DNA from: an uncultured Acetobacteraceae bacterium
Lineage (GTDB): Bacteria > Pseudomonadota > Alphaproteobacteria > Acetobacterales > Acetobacteraceae
Reading direction: 5' to 3'
Assembly (NCBI GenBank): GCA_903918315.1
Contig: CAIXEA010000231.1
Coordinates: forward strand, 21,046 to 85,045
Length of the DNA: 64,000 bases
The notes below the pieces were generated by a model that made no database searches, was not told where the DNA came from, and was given only the letters and a program-made list of their open reading frames with translations. Below, piece after piece: positions 23,746 to 33,750 of the stretch (position 1 is the first letter of the stretch; each line of letters opens with the position of its first letter). A program made the translations under genes and the position numbers.

Positions 23746-25170
23746 ATGACCGCATCGCGCATCGTCCCCGTGATCCTCTCTGGCGGCTCGGGCACCCGGC
23801 TGTGGCCGGTCTCGCGGGAGAGTTTTCCGAAGCAACTCTGGCCGCTGGTGTCGGACCGGACCATGATCCAGGAAACCGCCTTGCGCGCCGCCGGACCGGA
23901 TTTCGCGCCGCCGATCGTGGTGTGCAATCAGGAGCATCGGTTTCTGATCGCGGAGCAACTGCGCCAGGCGGGGATCGAGGGTGCGCAGATCATGCTCGAA
24001 CCCGCCGGCCGCAACAGCGCCCCGGCCATCGCCGCCGCGGCCGTGCTGGTGGCGGAAACCGACCCCGACGCGGTGCTCTGGATGATGGCGGCGGATGCCT
24101 CCATCGCCGATGTGCCGGCGTTGCTGACCGCGCTGGGCCATGCCGCCACCGCCGCCCGCGCCGGGCGCTTCGTCACCTTCGGCATGCAGCCGACGGGGCC
24201 GGAGACGGGATACGGCTACATCGAACAGGGCGCTGAACTGGCGGACGCGCCGGGCGTGTTCGCGGTTGCTCGTTTCGTCGAGAAGCCCGATGCGGTCACC
24301 GCCGCGCGGCTGATCGCGGACGGCAAGCATCTTTGGAACTCCGGCATGTTCGTGTTCACGGCGCGCACGCTGCTGGAAGAGCTGGATGCCCATGCCCCCG
24401 ACGTGCTGCCGAGCGTGCGCCAGTCTGTGGCGGAACGCAGCGGCGACCTGGATTTCATTCGCCTGGGTGTGGACGCGTTCAAGGCGACGCCGTCGATCAG
24501 CCTCGACTACGCGGTCGCCGAACGGACGTCGCGCGCCGCCGTGGTGCCGGCCGCCATCGGCTGGTCCGATGTCGGCAGCTGGAGCGCGCTGTGGGAACTC
24601 GGCGCCAAGGATGCGGCCGGCAACGTCACCCAGGGCGATGTCGTGCTGGAAGAGGCCGAGAACTGCTACGTCCGCACCGATGGCAAGGTGACCGCCGTGG
24701 TGGGCCTGAAAGACCTGGTGCTGGTGGTGACCGAGGACGCGGTGCTGGCAATGGACCGATCCAAAGCGCAGGACGTGAAGAAGATCGTCGATCGCCTGAA
24801 AGCCGCCAAACGGCCGGAGGCCACGGCGCATAACCGCGGCCATCGCCCCTGGGGCTTCTATGAAAGCCTGATCCAGGGCGACCGCTTCCAGGTCAAGCGC
24901 ATCGTGGTGCATCCCGGCCGCCAGCTGTCGCTGCAAAGCCATTACCACCGGGCCGAACATTGGGTGGTCGTGAACGGCACCGCCCGCGTGACCCGCGACA
25001 AAGACGTCATGATCCTGCGAGAGAATGAGAGCGTCTACCTGCCGCTCGGCTGCGTGCACCGGCTGGAAAATCCGGGTAGAATTCCGTTGACCCTGATCGA
25101 GGTTCAGTCCGGCGCCTATCTTGGAGAAGACGATATCGTCCGGCTGGAAGACACCTACGGCCGGGCCTGA
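23746..25170 (+). CDS. manC: Mannose-1-phosphate guanylyltransferase / mannose-6-phosphate isomerase
   Basis: 474-residue bifunctional type II enzyme for GDP-mannose synthesis. The N-terminal nucleotidyltransferase has P-V-I-L-S-G-G-S-G-T-R-L-W-P-V-S-R and P-K-Q (pyrophosphorylase motif), then F-V-E-K-P-D and G-W-S-D-V-G-S-W. The C-terminal cupin isomerase (from about 350) has R-P-W-G-F-Y-E, Q-S-H-Y-H-R-A-E-H-W and E-N-E-S-V-Y-L-P (the metal-binding His/Glu set). GDP-mannose feeds exopolysaccharide, LPS or capsule synthesis. The ATG at 23746 starts right at the nucleotidyltransferase fold. The downstream kinase gene starts 12 bases after its stop. Confidence 0.95.
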   Translation: MTASRIVPVILSGGSGTRLWPVSRESFPKQLWPLVSDRTMIQETALRAAGPDFAPPIVVCNQEHRFLIAEQLRQAGIEGAQIMLEPAGRNSAPAIAAAAVLVAETDPDAVLWMMAADASIADVPALLTALGHAATAARAGRFVTFGMQPTGPETGYGYIEQGAELADAPGVFAVARFVEKPDAVTAARLIADGKHLWNSGMFVFTARTLLEELDAHAPDVLPSVRQSVAERSGDLDFIRLGVDAFKATPSISLDYAVAERTSRAAVVPAAIGWSDVGSWSALWELGAKDAAGNVTQGDVVLEEAENCYVRTDGKVTAVVGLKDLVLVVTEDAVLAMDRSKAQDVKKIVDRLKAAKRPEATAHNRGHRPWGFYESLIQGDRFQVKRIVVHPGRQLSLQSHYHRAEHWVVVNGTARVTRDKDVMILRENESVYLPLGCVHRLENPGRIPLTLIEVQSGAYLGEDDIVRLEDTYGRA

Positions 25171-25182
25171 ACAGGCGGGGCC

Positions 25183-26670
25183 ATGCCAGCGCGCGAGCAG
25201 ACCGAGACGATCGCGTTCCTCCGTGAGCTGGCTGGCGGGCCGCCGATCGAGACGCATATCTCGCTGGTTTTTCTTGGCACGGACACGGTCTGGAAGCTGA
25301 AAAAAGCGGTCCGGCTGTCCTTTCTGGATTTCTCGGCGCCCGACGCGCGGCGGCATTTCTGTGAGCGCGAGTTGGCGCTGAATGCTCCCGCCGCGCCCGG
25401 TCTTTACCGGGACGTCGTGCCCATCGTCCGGCTGGCGGATGGTCGCCTTGCCTTTGGCCCCAGGGACGATGCTCCGGTTCTGGACTGGGTGCTGCGCATG
25501 GCCCGGGTGCCCGCGGGCGACTTCCTGGAAGCACGGGCCGCGCGGGGTCAGATCGATGGCCCGTTGCAGGACGCGGTGGCGGACGCGGTCGCGGCCTATC
25601 ACGCCAGGCTGCTGCCTTTGCCAGATGCGATCCCGGCCATGCGGAACGTGCTGGCGGGCAATGTTCAGGCCGCGCTCAGCGCCGGCTTGCCACCTGATGC
25701 CGTGCTCGCCTGGGATGAGGCGATGCGGGATGGTCTGGACCGTATCGCTTCCTGGCTGGCGCGGCGGGCCCATGAGGGCTTCATGCGGCGGGCGCATGGC
25801 GATCTGCATCTGGGCAATCTCTGCCTGTGGCAGGACAAACCCGTGCCCTTCGACGCGCTCGAATTCGATGAGGCATTGGCGACCATCGATCTCGGCTATG
25901 ATCTGGCCTTTCTCCTGATGGATCTCGACCAGCGGGTCTGCCGCGCGGCCGCGAACCGGGTGCTGAACCGCTATGTCGCGCGCACCGGCGATGCGGCCCT
26001 GGTGCGGGGCCTGCCGGTGTTCCTGTCGCTGCGGGCAATGGTGCGTGCCCATGTCGCGGCGCGCAGTGGGCAGGCGCCAGAGGCTCAGGCCTATCTTGAC
26101 GCGGCGCAGGCCTATCTTCGGCCTGAGGCTCCGGTCATTGTCGCCATCGGTGGCTTACCTGGTTCGGGGAAGTCCACCGTGGCACGGGCCGTGGCGCCTG
26201 ACATTGGCCGGACGCCGGGGGCGCTGATCCTGCGCAGTGATGAAATCCGCAAGCGCCAGTTTGGCGTCGCGCCGGAAGAACGGCTGCCTAAGATTGCCTA
26301 TACGCCCGAAGCCAGCCGCCTGGTGTTCGAAACCCTCGCCGATTCGGTCCGCATCGCCGCCTCGTCAGGGCAAGCCGTGATCGCCGATGCGACCTTCATG
26401 AGCGCCGCCCATCGAAGCATGATCGCGCAGGCGGCGAAGCGCGCCGGGGTCGTATGGCACGGGTTTTGGCTGGATGCGCCGCTGTCCGTGCTGGAACAGC
26501 GCGTGGCGGCGCGGCGGGGCGATGCCTCCGATGCCGATATCGCCGTGCTGCGGGCGGCGGCCGGGAACGATCCCGGCGCGGGAGACTGGACGCGGGTCGA
26601 TGCCACTGACACTGTCAGCGCGGCGGCGCAGATACGAAAAGCGATCACGGCTGCCCGTGAGTTGTGCTAG
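25183..26670 (+). CDS. Two-domain kinase: APH-like phosphotransferase fused to P-loop kinase
   Basis: 495 residues. The first part (about 1-320) is an APH/choline-kinase-like domain (COG2187 type) with M-R-R-A-H-G-D-L-H-L-G-N-L and F-D-A-L-E-F-D-E. The second part (about 325-495) is a zeta-toxin/gluconate-kinase-like P-loop domain (COG0645 type) with Walker A G-L-P-G-S-G-K-S-T and an L-R-S-D-E-I-R-K motif. This fusion is widespread in Proteobacteria but functionally uncharacterised. It follows manC by 12 bases and precedes a Usp gene, so a role in stress or sugar metabolism is possible. Confidence 0.87.
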   Translation: MPAREQTETIAFLRELAGGPPIETHISLVFLGTDTVWKLKKAVRLSFLDFSAPDARRHFCERELALNAPAAPGLYRDVVPIVRLADGRLAFGPRDDAPVLDWVLRMARVPAGDFLEARAARGQIDGPLQDAVADAVAAYHARLLPLPDAIPAMRNVLAGNVQAALSAGLPPDAVLAWDEAMRDGLDRIASWLARRAHEGFMRRAHGDLHLGNLCLWQDKPVPFDALEFDEALATIDLGYDLAFLLMDLDQRVCRAAANRVLNRYVARTGDAALVRGLPVFLSLRAMVRAHVAARSGQAPEAQAYLDAAQAYLRPEAPVIVAIGGLPGSGKSTVARAVAPDIGRTPGALILRSDEIRKRQFGVAPEERLPKIAYTPEASRLVFETLADSVRIAASSGQAVIADATFMSAAHRSMIAQAAKRAGVVWHGFWLDAPLSVLEQRVAARRGDASDADIAVLRAAAGNDPGAGDWTRVDATDTVSAAAQIRKAITAARELC

Positions 26671-26723
26671 AAATGCATTCCAGACCCGCGCTATAAGAAG
26701 ACCGTCCCAGAAAGGAGCCGACA

Positions 26724-27590
26724 ATGCCAATCCGGAAGCTACTGCTGCCTCTGACCGGCACCGCCGCGGGAGAAGCCGCGCTGACCACCTCTCTTATGAT
26801 CGCGCGCCGGTTCAACGCGCATGTCACCGCGCTGCATGTGCGGGTCGACAGCCGCGACGTCGCGCCTTTGGCCGGCGAAGGCCTCTCGGGTGCGATGATC
26901 GAAGAGATGATGTCCGCGACCGAAAAGGAAAGCGGCGATCGGGCGCATGCCGTCCGTTCGATGTTCGAACGCTTCGTCGCCCGGCAGGAGGTTGTTGTGT
27001 CCGAGGCCCATCCCGGCGCGGAACAGGCGACGGCCAGCTTCGCCGCGGTGACGGGCCGGGAAGAAGATATCGTCGCCCAACAGGCGCGCCTGGCGGATCT
27101 GACGGTGGTCCCGCACCCCGACGCCGGGGAGGATGTGTCGTCCTCCGACGCGCTGCATGCGGTGCTGTTCGACTCCGGGCGGCCGGTGCTGATCTCGCCG
27201 CAAATCGCGCCGACATCGATCGGGACCCGCGTCTGTCTGGCCTGGAACGGCACCGCGGAATCCGCCGCCTCCGCCCTGGCCGCGATGCCCTGGATGCAGC
27301 AGGCCGATGCGGTGCGCATCCTGTCCGCTGAAGGCTACCAGCGCCGTGGCCCGGCCGCACCGGATCTGGCCGCCTATCTGGCGCTGCACGGCATCCAGGC
27401 CGATATCGTGTCGTTCAAATCCGTGGGCAACTCCGTCGGCGCCGGGCTCCTGGCGGCCGCGAAGGAGTTCAACTGCGATCTGCTGTCGATGGGGGCCTAT
27501 TCGCACTCCCGTCTGCGCCAGCTCATTCTCGGCGGCGTCACACGGCATGTGCTCGAATATGCGAACATCCCCGTGATGATGACCCGGTAA
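26724..27590 (+). CDS. Universal stress protein, tandem Usp domains
   Basis: 288-residue UspA-family protein. The first half begins I-R-K-L-L-L-P-L-T-G-T. The second half (from about 160) has I-G-T-R-V-C-L-A-W-N-G-T-A-E-S and the ATP-binding G-A-Y-S-H-S-R-L-R-Q-L-I-L-G-G-V-T-R-H-V-L, the nucleotide-binding signature of ATP-binding Usp proteins. The first half lacks that signature and is probably degenerate for nucleotide binding. A good ribosome site (AAAGGAG) precedes the ATG. It converges on aroC with a hairpin between. Confidence 0.88.
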   Translation: MPIRKLLLPLTGTAAGEAALTTSLMIARRFNAHVTALHVRVDSRDVAPLAGEGLSGAMIEEMMSATEKESGDRAHAVRSMFERFVARQEVVVSEAHPGAEQATASFAAVTGREEDIVAQQARLADLTVVPHPDAGEDVSSSDALHAVLFDSGRPVLISPQIAPTSIGTRVCLAWNGTAESAASALAAMPWMQQADAVRILSAEGYQRRGPAAPDLAAYLALHGIQADIVSFKSVGNSVGAGLLAAAKEFNCDLLSMGAYSHSRLRQLILGGVTRHVLEYANIPVMMTR

Positions 27591-27599
27591 AGCTTGATC

Positions 27600-27642
27600 G
27601 CGGGATTCAGACCTTCGGTGGTTCCACCTACGGTCATCCCGC
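27600..27642. terminator. Stem-loop between convergent usp and aroC
   Basis: GCGGGAT (27600-27606) pairs with ATCCCGC (27636-27642), and the interior contains a second smaller pairing (GGTGG with CCACC). No U-run follows on either strand, so it may be a terminator or a degenerate extragenic palindrome. Confidence 0.4.
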
Positions 27643-27672
27643 TCTAAATCCGTCCGACGCGCTTGCCTGGAT

Positions 27673-28776
27673 TCAGTTGCGCGGCAGGCGCGTCGTCACC
27701 GGTGCATCCGGATTTTGGGCCCGGTGCCGGAGCAGGTGGTCCGCCAGCACGCAGGCCAGCATCGCCTCCCCGACCGGCACCGCGCGAATGCCGACGCATG
27801 GGTCGTGGCGGCCCTTGGTACTCACATCGATCTCCTGCCCGGCACGATCCACCGACTGGCGCGGCGTCAGGATCGAACTCGTCGGCTTGACCGCGAAGCG
27901 CGCCACAATCGGTTGCCCGGTCGAAATCCCGCCCAGAATGCCGCCGGCATGGTTCGACCCGAAGGCCACCAGCCCGTCGTCCATCCGCATCTGGTCTGCG
28001 TTGTCCTCCCCGGTCAGGCAGGCGGCATCGAAACCGTCGCCGATTTCGACGCCTTTGACCGCGTTGATGGACATCAGCGCGCCCGCGATGTCGGCGTCGA
28101 GCTTGCCATAGATGGGCGCGCCCAGGCCGGGGGGCACGCCGTCGACCACAACCTCGATCACCGCGCCGACGGAGGAGCCGGCTTTGCGGATCGCGGCCAG
28201 ATAGACCTCCCACTCCGCCGCCATGACGGGGTCGGGGCAGAAGAAGGGGTTGTCGTCCCGGGCGTTCCAGTCCCAGCGGGCGCGGTCGATCTTATGCGGC
28301 CCGATCTGCACCAGGGCGCCGCGAATGCGGATGCCGGCGCCGAGGATCTGCCGCGCGACCCCCCCCGCGGCGACGCGCATCGCGGTTTCCCGCGCCGACG
28401 AACGCCCGCCGCCGCGATAGTCCCGCACCCCGTATTTCAGATCATAGGTCAGGTCTGCGTGGCCCGGCCGGTACTGCGCCGCGATGGTCGAGTAGTCACG
28501 GGACCGCTGATCGACGTTGTCGATATGCAGTGCGATCGGGGTGCCGGTGGTCACACCCTCAAACACGCCGGACAGGATGCGGACCTGATCCGGCTCCTGC
28601 CGCTGGGTGGTGAATTTCGACTGGCCGGGGCGGCGGCGATCCAGCCAGGGCTGGATATCGGCCTCCGTCAGCGCCAGCCGCGGCGGGCAGCCATCGACCA
28701 CGCAGCCAATGGCCGGGCCATGGCTTTCACCCCAGGTGGTGACGCGGAACAGGTGCCCGAAGGTGTTGTGGCTCAT
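27673..28776 (-). CDS. aroC: Chorismate synthase
   Basis: 367 residues. Makes chorismate from EPSP, the last shikimate-pathway step, using reduced FMN. Signatures: [39 protein letters not shown] and [13 protein letters not shown]. Full family length. The start at 28776 overlaps the fabI stop by 4 bases (ATGA); a longer frame to 28842 only extends into fabI. Co-transcribed with fabI. Confidence 0.97.
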   Translation of the reverse strand: MSHNTFGHLFRVTTWGESHGPAIGCVVDGCPPRLALTEADIQPWLDRRRPGQSKFTTQRQEPDQVRILSGVFEGVTTGTPIALHIDNVDQRSRDYSTIAAQYRPGHADLTYDLKYGVRDYRGGGRSSARETAMRVAAGGVARQILGAGIRIRGALVQIGPHKIDRARWDWNARDDNPFFCPDPVMAAEWEVYLAAIRKAGSSVGAVIEVVVDGVPPGLGAPIYGKLDADIAGALMSINAVKGVEIGDGFDAACLTGEDNADQMRMDDGLVAFGSNHAGGILGGISTGQPIVARFAVKPTSSILTPRQSVDRAGQEIDVSTKGRHDPCVGIRAVPVGEAMLACVLADHLLRHRAQNPDAPVTTRLPRN

Positions 28777-29618
28777 TCGTGTCCCACGGTCGCGATGTCG
28801 GGGGCGTCGGGGTGTTTCATGCCCACGGTGTGGTAGCCGCAATCGACGTGATGGATCTCACCGGTGACGCCGCTGGACAGGTCGGACAGCAGATAAAGCC
28901 CGGCGCCACCCACTTCCTCGATCGTGACATTGCGGCGCATGGGGGCGTTCAGCTGGTTCCAGCGCAGGATATAGCGGAAGTCGCCAATCCCCGACGCGGC
29001 CAGGGTCTTGATCGGCCCCGCGCTGATGCCGTTCACCCGAATGCCGCTATCGCCCATATCGGCGGCGAGGTAGCGGACCGACGCCTCCAGCGCCGCTTTT
29101 GCCACGCCCATGACGTTGTAGTGCGGCACCACCCGTTCGGCGCCGAGGTACGACAGTGTCAGCAGGCTGCCGCCCGGGCGCATCATCGGCACCGCGCGCT
29201 GGCAAACGGCGGAAAAGGAATAGCAGGAGATATCCATCGCCTGCAGGAAGGCCGCCCGCGGCGTGTCCAGATACCGGCCCCGCAGATAGGCCTTATCCGC
29301 GTAACCGATGGCATGGACCAGGAAATCGAGCCCGTCCCAGCGTGCGCGGAGCGATTCGAAGGCCCCGTCGATGCTGGCATCGTTGGAAACATCGCAGGGG
29401 AAGACGACGTCGGAGCCCACCGATTCCGCGAGCGGGCGCACCCGCCGCTCCAATGCGTCACCCTGGTAGGTGAAGGCGAGTTCGGCGCCTTGGGCGGCGC
29501 AGGCAGCGGCGATCCCCCATCCCAGGGAGCGATCGTTCGCGACCCCCATGATGAGGCCCCGCTTGCCCTTCATCAGCGTGCCCTGAATCGGGAGAGGCCC
29601 TGGGGCGCTTTCGGCCAT
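28773..29618 (-). CDS. fabI: Enoyl-[acyl-carrier-protein] reductase (NADH)
   Basis: 281-residue SDR-fold FabI, which reduces the enoyl-ACP double bond in each fatty-acid elongation round. After a 15-residue N-terminal extension come [18 protein letters not shown] (cofactor loop) and F-T-Y-Q-G-D. The catalytic Tyr/Lys region is [19 protein letters not shown]. An alternative start at the internal Met (residue 16) would give the common shorter form. It heads a two-gene unit with aroC and diverges from pdxH across 153 bases. Confidence 0.95.
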   Translation of the reverse strand: MAESAPGPLPIQGTLMKGKRGLIMGVANDRSLGWGIAAACAAQGAELAFTYQGDALERRVRPLAESVGSDVVFPCDVSNDASIDGAFESLRARWDGLDFLVHAIGYADKAYLRGRYLDTPRAAFLQAMDISCYSFSAVCQRAVPMMRPGGSLLTLSYLGAERVVPHYNVMGVAKAALEASVRYLAADMGDSGIRVNGISAGPIKTLAASGIGDFRYILRWNQLNAPMRRNVTIEEVGGAGLYLLSDLSSGVTGEIHHVDCGYHTVGMKHPDAPDIATVGHE

Positions 29619-29771
29619 GATTTACCTCAATGCTGTGAAGTCGGTGGTAACGTCATTTGGACAGCGTGGTGACACAGTGGCACCCGTTGCGGCAAGAGGG
29701 CGCTTCACCTTCTGGCCGCGGATCGCCACAGTGGCGCCGAACCGTACGGCCTCCCAGGAACCTGCCTCATC

Positions 29772-30359
29772 ATGATCGACCATCTGACCGACCCTTTCGC
29801 GTTGTTTCAGGCCTGGATGGCCGAGGCGGAGGTGAGCGAGCCCCGCGATCCCAATGCCATGACCGTCGTGACGGCGACGCCGGATGGCAGGCCGTCCGCC
29901 CGCACCATACTGTTGAAGGGCACCGATTCGCGCGGTTTTGTCTTCTATACCAATAAGCAAAGCCGTAAGGCCGGTGAGCTGGCGGCGAACAGCCACATCG
30001 CTTTGCTGTTTCACTGGAAGTCGCTGGGGCGCCAGATCCGCATCGAAGGCACCGTCGAGCATGTGACGGATGCCGAGGCGGACGCCTATTACGCCAGCAG
30101 ACCGCGCGTGTCCCGCCTGGGCGCGCTGGCATCGGACCAGTCGCGGCCGTTGGCGAGTCGCGCCGAACTGGAACAACGGCTTGCGGCGCTGGAGGCACGC
30201 TATCCCGGTGATGTCATTCCGCGCCCGCCGCATTGGTCGGGTTATCGCGTGCTGCCCGATTATTTCGAGTTCTGGCAGGACATGCCGTTCCGGCTGCATG
30301 ACCGCTCCACCTTCACCAAGGTCGGCGATGGGTGGGAAACCGGGAAGTTGTTCCCGTAA
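29772..30359 (+). CDS. pdxH: Pyridoxamine 5'-phosphate oxidase
   Basis: 195-residue FMN oxidase that makes pyridoxal 5'-phosphate from PNP or PMP. Motifs: M-T-V-V-T-A-T-P-D-G-R-P-S-A-R-T-I-L-L-K-G, G-F-V-F-Y-T-N-K-Q-S-R-K, R-Q-I-R-I-E-G and, at the end, the substrate and FMN contacts R-P-P-H-W-S-G-Y and F-W-Q-D-M-P-F-R-L-H-D-R. Length and motif order are standard. It converges on the mlaE-like gene. Confidence 0.96.
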   Translation: MIDHLTDPFALFQAWMAEAEVSEPRDPNAMTVVTATPDGRPSARTILLKGTDSRGFVFYTNKQSRKAGELAANSHIALLFHWKSLGRQIRIEGTVEHVTDAEADAYYASRPRVSRLGALASDQSRPLASRAELEQRLAALEARYPGDVIPRPPHWSGYRVLPDYFEFWQDMPFRLHDRSTFTKVGDGWETGKLFP

Positions 30360-30376
30360 ACCGCGCCTGTCATCGG

Positions 30377-31162
30377 TCAGCGGGCGAAGAACATCTCCGT
30401 CAGCACATAATCGAAGGCCAGGATCAGGATGGACGCCACGACCACCGCATTGGTCGTGGCGGCGCCAACGCCCTGGGCGCCGCCTTTGCTGTTGTAGCCT
30501 TGGTAACAGCCCATCAGCGCGATCAGGAACCCGAATACCCCCGCTTTGACGAGGCCGGACACGACGTCGTCCGTTTGCACGAAATTGACCGTGTTGGTGA
30601 GGTAGGTGCTGACGTTGAACCCCAATTTGAGGGTGGAGACGATGAAACCGCCCATCACCCCCAGGATGTCGGCGATCAGCACCAGCAACGGCAAGGCCAC
30701 GATGCCGGCCAGCAGGCGCGGCGCCACCAGATACTTCATCGGGTGCGTCGACAGCGTGGACAGCGCGTCGATCTGGTCGGTCACGCGCATGGTGCCCAGC
30801 TCCGCCGCCATGGCCGCGCCGACGCGGCCGGCGACCATCAGACCGGCGAGGACCGGGCCGAGTTCACGGGTCACCGACAGCACCACCAGATTGGCCACCG
30901 CCCCCTGTGCCGAAAAGCGGGAGAAGCCGGTATAGGACTGCAAGGCCAGCACCATGCCGGTGAAGACCGCCGTCATCGCCACCACCGGCAGGCTGAAGAA
31001 CCCGATTTCCAGCAGCGCCCGGCCGAACAGGCGGCCGAAGAACGGCGGACGCACGATGTGCGACAGTCCCTCGATACCGAAGACGGCCACCGCGCCAGCC
31101 CCGCGGCACGCGCCAAGCACGCCGCGCCCGATGGCGGCCAGGAAATCGAGCATGGTGTTCAC
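30377..31162 (-). CDS. MlaE/YrbE-family ABC transporter permease
   Basis: 261-residue inner-membrane permease of the Mla phospholipid transport family. Five or six hydrophobic segments are visible, with family motifs G-M-V-L-A-L-Q-S-Y-T-G-F, E-L-G-P-V-L-A-G-L-M-V-A-G-R-V-G-A-A-M-A-A-E-L-G-T-M-R-V and a C-terminal Q-G-Y-N-S-K-G-G-A-Q-G-V-G-A-A-T-T. The E-L-G-T-M region contacts the ATPase. It overlaps alr by 4 bases; the ATPase and MCE-domain partners would be expected downstream but are absent here, as pdxH converges directly. Confidence 0.9.
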   Translation of the reverse strand: MNTMLDFLAAIGRGVLGACRGAGAVAVFGIEGLSHIVRPPFFGRLFGRALLEIGFFSLPVVAMTAVFTGMVLALQSYTGFSRFSAQGAVANLVVLSVTRELGPVLAGLMVAGRVGAAMAAELGTMRVTDQIDALSTLSTHPMKYLVAPRLLAGIVALPLLVLIADILGVMGGFIVSTLKLGFNVSTYLTNTVNFVQTDDVVSGLVKAGVFGFLIALMGCYQGYNSKGGAQGVGAATTNAVVVASILILAFDYVLTEMFFAR

Positions 31163-32241
31163 GCCGCCTGATAGACCCGTGGCAGCCGCAAAGCGAGAGA
31201 GGTCAGGACCTCATACCCGTTGGTTCCCGCCGCCACCGCGACATCGTCGGGTGTTTGGCTGGAGCCGAGCAACTCCAGCCACGTGCCGGGCACGATGGCG
31301 GGATGACCGGTGACATCGAAGGTGGTGAGATCCATGGACACACGCCCTACCAGCGGGACCGGGGCGCCGTCAAAGAAAGCCTGCGTCCGGCCGGACAAAG
31401 CCCGCTGCCAGCCATCGGCGTAGCCCACGCCCACCGTGGCGATGCGGCTGGGGCGGGTGGCGCGCCAAGTGGCGTTATAGCCAACCGTGGCGCCGACCGG
31501 GATCTCGCGCACCGCCAGCACGCGGCCCATCAGGCGCACGACCGGGCGCATGGGGTTCGGCTGGCCTGGGATGGGGTTGATCCCGTACAGCGCCGCACCG
31601 GGGCGGGCGAGGTCGGAGCCGAAATCCGCCCCCAGGAACATGCCGGACGAATTGGCGAAGCTGCGCGGCGCGGCGGGGAGGGTGGCACAGGCGGCGTCGA
31701 AGCGGGCCCGCTGGTGCTGGTTCATCGGATCATCGGCCGCCTCGGCGGAGACCAGATGGGTCATGATGAAGCGCAGATCGATGCCGGCGAGCCGGGTATG
31801 CTCCTGTTGCAGGACCGCCAGCTCCCGCGCGTCGAGGCCGAGCCGGGCCATGCCGGTGTCGATGTGCAGAATGGCCGCCCCTCCGCCTTGTCCCCAGGCG
31901 TGGATTTCCGCCAGAGAACCCAGCACGGGCGTCAGGCGGTGGGCGCGATAGGTGGCTTCGCTCCCCAGGATCAACCCGCCCAGAACCCCCAGCATCGCGT
32001 CTGGGATCAGGTCCCTGATCGCGAGTGCTTCGTCCAGCACGGCCACGAAGAAGTGCCGGCATCCCGCGGCATAAAGCGCGGCGGCCACCGGCCCCGCACC
32101 CAGCCCGTAGCCATCGCCCTTGACCACGCCCGCGACCGGGCCGGATGGGTGGCGGGCGCATAACAGGCGCCAGTTCGCGACGATCGCGCCGAGATCGATG
32201 TGCAGCACGCCGCCTGCCGCGTCAGCCGGCATAGTCCTCAT
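31159..32241 (-). CDS. alr: Alanine racemase
   Basis: 360-residue PLP-dependent fold III racemase supplying D-alanine for peptidoglycan. The PLP-binding Lys is in G-V-V-K-G-D-G-Y-G-L-G, and the catalytic Tyr in V-G-V-G-Y-A-D-G-W. Also seen: H-I-D-T-G-M-A-R-L-G and R-P-G-A-A-L-Y-G-I-N-P. The reading frame starts 20 bases inside the dnaB end (an ATG at 32232 is an alternative) and its stop overlaps the mlaE-like start by 4 bases, forming a dnaB-alr-mlaE unit. Confidence 0.95.
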   Translation of the reverse strand: MRTMPADAAGGVLHIDLGAIVANWRLLCARHPSGPVAGVVKGDGYGLGAGPVAAALYAAGCRHFFVAVLDEALAIRDLIPDAMLGVLGGLILGSEATYRAHRLTPVLGSLAEIHAWGQGGGAAILHIDTGMARLGLDARELAVLQQEHTRLAGIDLRFIMTHLVSAEAADDPMNQHQRARFDAACATLPAAPRSFANSSGMFLGADFGSDLARPGAALYGINPIPGQPNPMRPVVRLMGRVLAVREIPVGATVGYNATWRATRPSRIATVGVGYADGWQRALSGRTQAFFDGAPVPLVGRVSMDLTTFDVTGHPAIVPGTWLELLGSSQTPDDVAVAAGTNGYEVLTSLALRLPRVYQAA

Positions 32242-33718
32242 GCACCTGGTCGAGGTCGCCGAAGCGGGTGAATTCGCCTTCGAAATACAGCGGCACCGTG
32301 CCGGTGGGGCCGTGGCGGTTCTTGGCCAGGATCAGCTCGGCCTTGTTGTGCACCTGTTCCATGTCCTGCTGCCATTTGCTCAGGCTGGTCTGGAACTTGT
32401 CCTCCGAGTCGAAGGACATCTGCTTCGGCGCCCGCTGGGCCAGATAGTACTCGTCGCGGTAGATGAACATCACCGCGTCGGCGTCCTGCTCAATCGTGCC
32501 GGATTCACGCAAATCAGAGAGCTGCGGCCGCTTGTCCTCCCGGCTTTCCACCGCGCGCGACAGCTGCGACAGCGCGATCACCGGCACTGCCAGTTCTTTC
32601 GCCAGGGCCTTCAGCCCCTGGGTGATCTGGCTGATTTCCAGCACCCGGTTTTCCGGCCGCGTGCCCGCCGCCGGGCGCATCAGCTGGAGGTAATCGACCA
32701 CCACCAGCGCCAGGCCCTTGGTGCGTTTCAACCGCCGGCAGCGCGTGCGCAGAGCCGACATCGTAATCGCCGGCGTATCGTCGATCTGGATGGGCAGGGC
32801 GGCCAGTTCGCGCGACACCTGCACGAATTTGTCGAAATCCTTCTGACCGATATCGCCGCGGCGGATGCGGTCGCCGGAAACCCGGGCCTCTTCGCTCAAC
32901 AGACGGGTCGCGAGCTGTTCGCAGCTCATTTCCAGGGAGAACACGGCGATCTGCGCTTTCGGGATGCCGTTTGGGTCGCTCGCCCGCGCTTCGGCCAGCA
33001 AGGCCTTGGCGCCGCCGAAGGCGATCTTGGTCGCGAGCGCGGTCTTGCCCATGCCGGGGCGGCCGGCCAGGATCAGCAGGTCGGACGGATGCAGGCCGCC
33101 AGTCTTGGCGTCCATGTCGCGCAGGCCCGTCGTCAGGCCGGATACATGCCCGGCACGGCGGAAGGCCCGTTCCGCCCCTTGGATCGCATCCGTCAGCGCG
33201 CGTTCGAAATTGATGAAGCCGCCGTTGTTGCCACCCTCGGTCGCGAGCTGGAACAGAGATTGCTCCGCCGCCTCGATCTGTTTGGCGCCATCGAGTTCGG
33301 CATCCGCGCCGAAGGCGTTGTTGACGACCGTCTCCCCCACGTCGATCAACTGGCGGCGCAGCCAGGCGTCATGGATCGCGCGGCCGTATTCGCCGGCATT
33401 GATGATGCCGACCATCGCGGTGAGCAGCTGGGCGAGGTAGCGGGTGCCGCCGACTTCTTCGAGTACCCCGGAATGTTCGTATTCGGCCTTCAGCGTGACG
33501 GCGTCGGCGAGTTGCCCCGCCTCAATCCGTCGCGCGATCGACTGAAAGATCCGCCCATGAATCGGATCGGCGAAATGCTCGGGCGCCAGAAATTCCGAAA
33601 CCCGCTCGTAAGCACGGTTATTGGCCAGCAGGGCGCCGAGCAGCGCCTGCTCCGCCTGCAGGTTGGAAGGGGGGAGGCGCTGCGAAAGGCCGAGGAGGGG
33701 AGAATCGATGCTGTTCAC
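32222..33718 (-). CDS. dnaB: Replicative DNA helicase DnaB
   Basis: 498-residue hexameric helicase. The N-terminal domain starts L-P-P-S-N-L-Q-A-E-Q-A-L-L-G-A-L-L. The RecA-like domain carries Walker A G-R-P-G-M-G-K-T-A-L, then A-V-F-S-L-E-M-S (H1a), L-V-V-V-D-Y-L-Q-L-M (Walker B), V-I-A-L-S-Q-L-S-R and D-L-R-E-S-G-T-I-E-Q-D-A-D (arginine-finger region). No intein is present. A candidate promoter with a DnaA box lies directly upstream. Confidence 0.97.
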   Translation of the reverse strand: MNSIDSPLLGLSQRLPPSNLQAEQALLGALLANNRAYERVSEFLAPEHFADPIHGRIFQSIARRIEAGQLADAVTLKAEYEHSGVLEEVGGTRYLAQLLTAMVGIINAGEYGRAIHDAWLRRQLIDVGETVVNNAFGADAELDGAKQIEAAEQSLFQLATEGGNNGGFINFERALTDAIQGAERAFRRAGHVSGLTTGLRDMDAKTGGLHPSDLLILAGRPGMGKTALATKIAFGGAKALLAEARASDPNGIPKAQIAVFSLEMSCEQLATRLLSEEARVSGDRIRRGDIGQKDFDKFVQVSRELAALPIQIDDTPAITMSALRTRCRRLKRTKGLALVVVDYLQLMRPAAGTRPENRVLEISQITQGLKALAKELAVPVIALSQLSRAVESREDKRPQLSDLRESGTIEQDADAVMFIYRDEYYLAQRAPKQMSFDSEDKFQTSLSKWQQDMEQVHNKAELILAKNRHGPTGTVPLYFEGEFTRFGDLDQVHEDYAG

Positions 33719-33750
33719 GGTCTTCGCTGTTTATTCCCTGGCGCGGCAAC

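Noticed and set aside
23488..26052. 854-aa minus-strand open frame opposite manC and the two-domain kinase
   Set aside because: It is antisense to well-conserved genes, its translation is His/Arg/Gly/Gln-rich without any domain, and long antisense frames are normal at this GC content.
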